Source: Microcaldota archaeon
Lineage (GTDB): Archaea; Micrarchaeota; Micrarchaeia; Micrarchaeales; CABMGC01
Length of the DNA stretch: 6,135 nt
NCBI GenBank assembly: GCA_028866975.1
Contig: JAGWHG010000039.1
Span: 1 to 6,135, forward strand
Reading direction: 5' to 3'
The position numbers and the translations under genes were made by a program. The notes below the pieces were generated by a model. It worked only from the letters and a program-made list of their open reading frames with translations. It ran no database searches and was not told the origin of the DNA. Below are positions 5,780 to 6,135 of this stretch, piece after piece (the first letter of the stretch is position 1; each line of letters opens with the position of its first letter).

Positions 5780-6135
5780 TCAGAGCTCGATCTTTTTGAC
5801 TTCGAGTTTTGCCATCGGCGCAACTGTCCCTGCGACTTTGTTGGCCTCTATTTGGAAATTGCCCTCGATTACCGACTTGATGAGCTCGTCGACTGTTCTT
5901 GACGAGAGGTATTCACCAACAAATGCGATGAGCGCCTTTCTTATGCCCGACTTCTTTGGCGTGTTTATCTTGTACCTGCTGATTCCGATGAGCTTTACAA
6001 CCACCGGCTTGCCATTCTTGTCCTTGTGCTTAGATATCGTGTAGACGATGCTCGATCCCCTCCTTACCAAAGAGTGCGTGTAGCTGTATACCTGTTCTAG
6101 GTTGTTAATCTCTGTCTGTGCAGCATTGCCGTTCG
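5780..6135 (-). CDS. rps3ae: 30S ribosomal protein eS1 (S3Ae), C-terminal part, 5' end cut by window edge
   Basis: The frame is open from the window edge to the TGA at 5782-5780, giving 117 visible residues of a protein usually near 200. The sequence NNLEQVYSYTHSLVRRGSS followed by VVVKLIGISRYKINTPKKS and IRKALIAFVGEYLSSRTVDELIKSVI matches the layout of the S3Ae family: the SLVRR-S-S turn, then a strand, then the basic region and a helix before the short C-terminal strand. It is a component of the small ribosomal subunit, restricted to archaea and eukaryotes, and gives the best evidence for the domain of the host. A TTG at 6070 could be taken as a start, but homology continues upstream of it, so the gene is truncated by the window and not short. 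Confidence 0.85.
   Translation of the reverse strand, partial: NGNAAQTEINNLEQVYSYTHSLVRRGSSIVYTISKHKDKNGKPVVVKLIGISRYKINTPKKSGIRKALIAFVGEYLSSRTVDELIKSVIEGNFQIEANKVAGTVAPMAKLEVKKIEL

Noticed and set aside
5783..6070. A complete 96-residue gene starting from TTG at 6070
   Set aside because: The S3Ae-like sequence continues upstream of that codon to the window edge, so the TTG is an internal Leu of a truncated eS1 gene.

Overview
The window reads almost entirely on the minus strand and looks archaeal. Its right edge carries the C-terminal part of ribosomal protein eS1 (S3Ae), a protein of archaea and eukaryotes. The one clear promoter has an archaeal-type TATA box, ribosome binding sites are of the GAGGTG type, and the first suf gene encodes a helix-turn-helix protein of a type I know from archaea. 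I cannot fix the lineage. An acidophilic archaeon (Thermoplasmata or a DPANN group such as Micrarchaeota) is only a guess, based partly on my memory that an inteinated SufB occurs in Ferroplasma.

Read in the direction of transcription (right to left): the eS1 3' part (5780-6135), then a 14-helix DHA2-type MFS drug exporter (4314-5747), then a 55-bp intergenic promoter region with a TATA-like element and a perfect 17-bp dyad. After that comes a compact operon: HTH regulator with a cysteine-rich tail (3917-4258), sufB (1329-3920), sufD (44-1324) and the first 14 codons of sufC (1-42). Regulator and sufB overlap by ATGA, sufB and sufD are 4 bp apart, and sufD and sufC are 1 bp apart, so the four are almost surely co-transcribed and largely translationally coupled. 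SufB, SufD and SufC form the SufBCD scaffold that builds Fe-S clusters.

The main finding is a 391-residue LAGLIDADG intein inside SufB (2037-3209). It sits immediately before the conserved Cys of the Gly-Cys-Thr-Ala-Pro motif, which matches E. coli SufB Cys254, a residue implicated in sulfur transfer. Removing it leaves a 472-residue SufB of normal length. SufB can therefore work only after splicing, and the splicing nucleophiles are cysteines.

The second point of interest is the control region. The regulator gene has its own dyad placed where the transcription start is expected, and its C-terminus carries a C-x-C-x2-C-x7-CC cluster that could bind an Fe-S cluster or metal. This suggests, as inference, an autoregulated and possibly Fe-S-responsive suf operon. 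No RNA genes, CRISPR arrays, insertion sequences or long repeats were seen. There is no gene-free stretch longer than 55 bp.
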